From Physcomitrium patens (lineage: Eukaryota > Streptophyta > Bryopsida > Funariales > Funariaceae), in contig NC_037272.1 of NCBI RefSeq assembly GCF_000002425.4, positions 13,404,174-13,468,173 of the forward strand: a DNA stretch of 64,000 nt, written 5' to 3'. The position numbers were made by a program, and so were the translations under genes. This document shows, one piece after another, positions 60,179 through 64,000 of the stretch; within the stretch, counting starts at the first letter, position 1, and each line of letters starts with the position of its first letter. The notes beneath the pieces were generated by a model. That model saw nothing but the letters and a program-made list of their open reading frames with translations, was not told where the DNA came from and did no database searches.

Positions 60179-63100
60179 AAGCAAAATTATGGAGGTACAA
60201 AAGAGGAGGTACTCTCATGAGATGAAGGTACCTTTGATGCGAGTTTTATTGATATTTTTGAGAATGGAAATATTATGTATAAGAAAGTTGATGATTTTAA
60301 AAGAAAAAAAAGAAAAAGATTATATAGTATTGAAAGGGAATTACACAAATTAGGGACATTAGAAGATGATGAGAAGATTTTAGGTGTTTATGAAGAAAAT
60401 GGATTGGAAGATTCTTTAGAATTAATTACATTTATTAGATTAGGAGATAATGATAAGATCGTGGAAATTCATTGGAGGGAGGTTTATTCTATACTTGAAT
60501 CTTTTCAAGTACCAAAAATTATTGTAGAGACAAAATATAAAACAGTAGATAAAAAGGTAAAACCTGTTGTTGGATCTTTATGAAAAGTTTCTAATGAACA
60601 AATAGAAGAAGCATCAAAAGAAGAGAAGTTAAGAGATCTAAAGAAGATTGGACATCAGTTTACTAAAGAGACTTTTGAAGAATTGAAGATTAGATGTGAT
60701 GGTTCTTTATTTCTTATAGAAATTGAATATTTTAAAAAAATGCTTGCTAAATAAGGTAAATCATTTGCCTTTGGATTTCATGAAATAGGATGTGTAGATC
60801 CTAATGTTTTTGCTCCTATGATTATCTTTACAGTACGTCATGTGCCTTGGAACTGAAGGCCAATTCTCGTGCCGAGGGCATATTTATCTAAATTGGTGGA
60901 ATTATTAAAAGAAAAGATGCGAATGAAAATTTTGGAGCCTTCTTTTGCTCCATATTTTAGTCATTTGTTTACGGTACTTAAAAAAAGTGGATTGTTACAT
61001 TTTATTCAAGATATACAGCCAATAAATGCAGTAACTATAAGAAATATAGGTATAGGACTTTTAATAGACGAGTTTACAAAAACATTTGCGGGAAGGGTAA
61101 TTTATTCAATGGGGATTTATATTTGGATTATGATCAATTTCAACTTGCGCATGGGAGTAGAGATCTAACAACAATGAGAACGCTACTTAGATTGCTTAAA
61201 ATATGTACTTTTCGATAATTTACATTTAAGAGCAAAATTTACATTTGGAGTGAAGGAAGTTCTTATTGTTAGATATTTGTGTGGATTTTATGAGAGAAAG
61301 TCAAATCCAAGCAAAGTTGATGCAATTGGAGGGATGAAGGATTCATGTGACTTTTTAACAGAAGTATGTAGGTTTTTAAGAGCTTGTGTATTTTATCGTA
61401 TATGGATTCCTCATTATGCTCATGTAGTGGATTCATTGTATGAATTATTATGTAAGGGTTATTAATTTAAATGAAAAAGAAAGTATACTAAAGCAATGCA
61501 GAAGCTAAAGATATTATTGGTGACACCTCCAATTTTAAGAAGAATTGATTATAACAGTAATAGACAAGTAATTCTTACTGTGGATACTAGTCCTATTGCT
61601 ATCAGATGGATTGTGGGTCAAGATGATTTAAGTCGAAATAGATTTGCACTTTGATTTGGAGCTAAAGTTTTAAGTACTCATCAACATGCATATTCATAAG
61701 TCAAAAGAGAACTTTGGGGAGTTGTTTCGGCTATGAAAGCTGAAAGAGATTATTTGATTGATGCAACAGTAGTAATTGAAATGGATTACTTGCCATTACT
61801 TGGAATGATTACTAATTTTTCAATGCCGGATATTTCAATCTTAAGATGGATTATTTATATTAAGTCATTAAATCTAGAATTTAAGCATGTTGCTGGAAAA
61901 AATAATTTAGTAGTAGATATACTATCTAGAGCAAGATATGAAAGAGAAGACAAAATGGTTGAAGATATTGATGATGTTGGATCAAAATTCTATTCAGTAT
62001 CAAATCTTAACAATGAAGACAAGCTATTTCTTGAAGAATTTTATGAAGGAAAATTATTGGATATTAGTCATTACTTAAATACCTTGACTAAGCAAGAAAA
62101 TTAGTCTACAGAAAAATTTAAACAAATAAAAAAAAAGGCATATGGATTTTAGCTTCAAGAAGGATTCTTATGGAAGAGACCAAAGAAAGGAATTAGAATG
62201 CCACAAAGAGTGATAGGCAATAAAGAAGAAAAACAAAAATTATTAAAGGGATTTCATGATAGTTTATAGGCAGGATATAGAGGAATTTTGGCTACTTTTG
62301 GTAAGCTTAAGGAACGATATTGGTGGAAAAATATATATCGAGATGTGCTCTTATTTGTAGAGTCATGTAAAGTTTATCAAACGTATTCTAATATACAACA
62401 TTGAGATGTTCTTTATCCTACATATCTTCTAGCTATTCATTTTAAATGGGTGGTTGATTTGATTATTATGCCAATCGGATTATGGTAAATGAGATATTTG
62501 GTCTTAGCTCGTGAAGATTTATCAAATCAAGTAGAAGGAAGAGCATTGAAAACAAAATCTATGGAAGGAATTTGTAGATTTTTGCTTGAAGATGTTATTT
62601 GCTGCTACTGATGTGTAGGAAAAATCACTGCAGATTGTGGAGAATTAAATGCACAAAGAGCTCGTGAATTCTTTGAAAGATATGGAATTAAACTATCACT
62701 GACTACTGCTTATAATCTTGAAGGAAATATAAAAAGTGAGCATGGTCACCCATCGATTGTGAAAGCATTAATTAATGCTTGTAATGGGAAGGTTAGAGAA
62801 TAGCCATGACTTTTGTCATTTGCATTATGGGCTGATTGAACAACTCATAGCTCAATAACATGATATATGCCTATTGAGCTTATGACAGGTCAAAAACCAA
62901 TTATGCCAATTAAAAAAAAAGTACCTACTTGGAGTGTGCTACCATGGGAAGATGGATTGACAAAAGAAGAACTTTTAGCTATTAGAATTCAACAATTAGA
63001 GAAAATATCAAAAGATGTATAAATAGCATTAGAAAGGTTAAAAAGATTAAGATTACAAAACAAGGCTCGATTTGATAAGCAGCATCGATTGAGGCCTAAA

Positions 63101-63432
63101 GCAATTGAAGAAGGTGATTGGATTTTGGTCTATGATAGTAGCTTGGACAATCAACATATACTTAAAGGAAGCTTTCTAAGCGATGGTTTGGACCGTATGT
63201 GGTAACAATTGTTCATAATAATGTAACTTACTCATTGCGGGAGTTAAATGGAATAAGGTTAAAAATACCAATTGCAAGGAAGCGAGTAAAAATATTTAAA
63301 CAAAGATATACAAAAATAAATATAGAAGACCTTGGTGAAGACATAGATATTCCTCAACAGAAAGATGAATTTGACTTGGATAGCAAAAGTGATGAAGAAG
63401 ATTTAGACGAAGACTTGGAGAACATATTATAA
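60179..63432 (+). pseudogene. G pol: RT, RNase H, integrase
   Basis: Open pieces at 60,275-60,583 (KKVDDFKRKKRKRLYSIERE), 60,869-61,168 (LSKLVELLKEKMRMKILEPS), 61,250-61,465, 61,733-62,104 (RNase H) and 63,199-63,432 (integrase C terminus with acidic tail). The RT block that would contain the catalytic PFLDDVP box is deleted near 61,165-61,250. The integrase core can be followed near 62,450-62,900. Dead copy. Confidence 0.8.
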
Positions 63433-63494
63433 ATCAAACAACAACTAGGTTATTTGGTGCATACCAAAAGATGCACAGGTTCAGAGGAGGTGTA

Positions 63495-63648
63495 TGTTGT
63501 GTTGTAACACGACTATATGATAAAAATATAAATAAAAAATATTTATTAATATTTAGTCATCTTAGATGTTAAAAACAATGGCCAATTCTAGTGCCAATAT
63601 TCAAGGGCGAGTAAATGTCATTCCATTGCAAGCTATACCATCAAACGT
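63495..63648 (+). repeat. G 3' LTR, first part
   Basis: TGTTGTGTTGTAACACGAC follows a purine stretch (AGAGGAGG). Matches the start of 56,239 and is cut after ATCAAACGT by the next LTR. Confidence 0.82.
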
Positions 63649-64000
63649 TGTCGTGTTGTAACACATCTATACGATGAAAATATAAATGAAGAAGATTTAT
63701 TAATATTTAGTCACGTTGGATGTTAGAAGCGGTGGCCAATTCCAGTGCAAATATTAAGAGTCCAGGTTCAGTCACCCCATTACAGCCAGTCGGGGCATAT
63801 TCACCAATAACAAAATGCTCCATTTGATTCCAGTAACGGAAGTCAAAAGGAAGAGAAAGGACCAATTCAATGTCAAGTGAGCCTGGTTCGAAGAGCCAAT
63901 TGGATCCAATTTCAGAAAACATCTAATCTAGGTCCTATTACGGGCCTCTTCCCTAATATGAGACCTGAATTGGTCGAGCAATCCAATGTGGTCCAATTAT
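63649..64000 (+). mobile_element. Element I: 5' part of another B-family LTR, leaves the window
   Basis: TGTCGTGTTGTAACAC starts a new LTR that matches B through the CCAATTGGATCCAATTTC and GACCTGAATTGG motifs. It lacks the zinc-knuckle insert seen in G (ATTACAGCCAGTCGGGGCAT is continuous). Whether a full element or a solo LTR follows cannot be seen. Confidence 0.82.

Larger units (their letters stand above)
56239..63648 (+). mobile_element. Element G: decayed relative of B, 3' LTR cut by another insertion
   Basis: 5' LTR 56,239-57,777, PBS-like site, gag, protease, pol to 63,432, polypurine stretch and the first 154 bases of the 3' LTR, where a further LTR starts at 63,649. Colinear with B throughout, but with many stops, G-to-A and C-to-T changes and a deletion in RT between about 61,165 and 61,250. 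Inserted into E RT. Confidence 0.85.

Overview
The window looks like nuclear DNA of a land plant, probably a seedless one (moss or lycophyte grade). The first 11.3 kb hold an intron-rich plant callose synthase gene. The rest is a deep stack of Ty3/gypsy LTR retrotransposons of kinds described mainly outside the flowering plants. No bacterial-type genes, rRNA, tRNA or CRISPR were seen. The species call is inference; the gene and element calls rest on translated motifs, splice sites and repeat ends.

Layout. (1) 1-11.3 kb, minus strand: the N-terminal half of a GSL8/GSL10-type callose synthase, assembled here as 28 in-frame exons with GT-AG introns, running off the left edge. (2) 11.3-12.9 kb: its upstream flank, with a GC-rich leader-like block. 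(3) About 12.93 kb: abrupt change to very AT-rich DNA. (4) 15.1-30.9 kb: old element H (same broad family as B), broken by chromovirus D (16,786-23,702, 5-bp target duplication) and by a non-coding repeat R2 that itself holds solo LTR S (26,619-27,179, perfect ATAAT duplication). (5) 30.9-53.6 kb: element F. It encodes a protease, the first half of a C5 cytosine DNA methyltransferase domain, a reverse transcriptase, an integrase and a C-terminal PHD-like finger. It is split by a solo LTR, by R2 copy 2 and by element A. (6) 37.3-51.9 kb: element A, a chromodomain Ty3/gypsy element, itself split in its RNase H region by element B. (7) 41,117-49,779: element B, complete with LTRs about 97% alike by eye and a 4-bp ACGG duplication. 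(8) 53.6-56.2 kb: E, a decayed relative of A, cut by G (56,239-63,648), a decayed relative of B. G's 3' LTR is cut in turn by the LTR of another B relative that leaves the window.

Almost all damage looks like C-to-T or G-to-A change: stops sit where CGA, CAA, CAG or TGG would be expected, which suggests long-term cytosine methylation and deamination. B and A are least decayed; D, E, F, G and H are much older.

The most interesting signals are: the methyltransferase plus PHD finger inside retroelement F; three tandem foldable repeats in the A leader, each opening with a primer-binding-site-like sequence and showing compensatory base changes; a hairpin around the gag stop codon shared by A and E; a hairpin just after the TATA box shared by A, E and S; a heat-shock-element array in the A LTR; and a B family whose protease, RT and integrase motifs resemble a lineage I associate with fungi.
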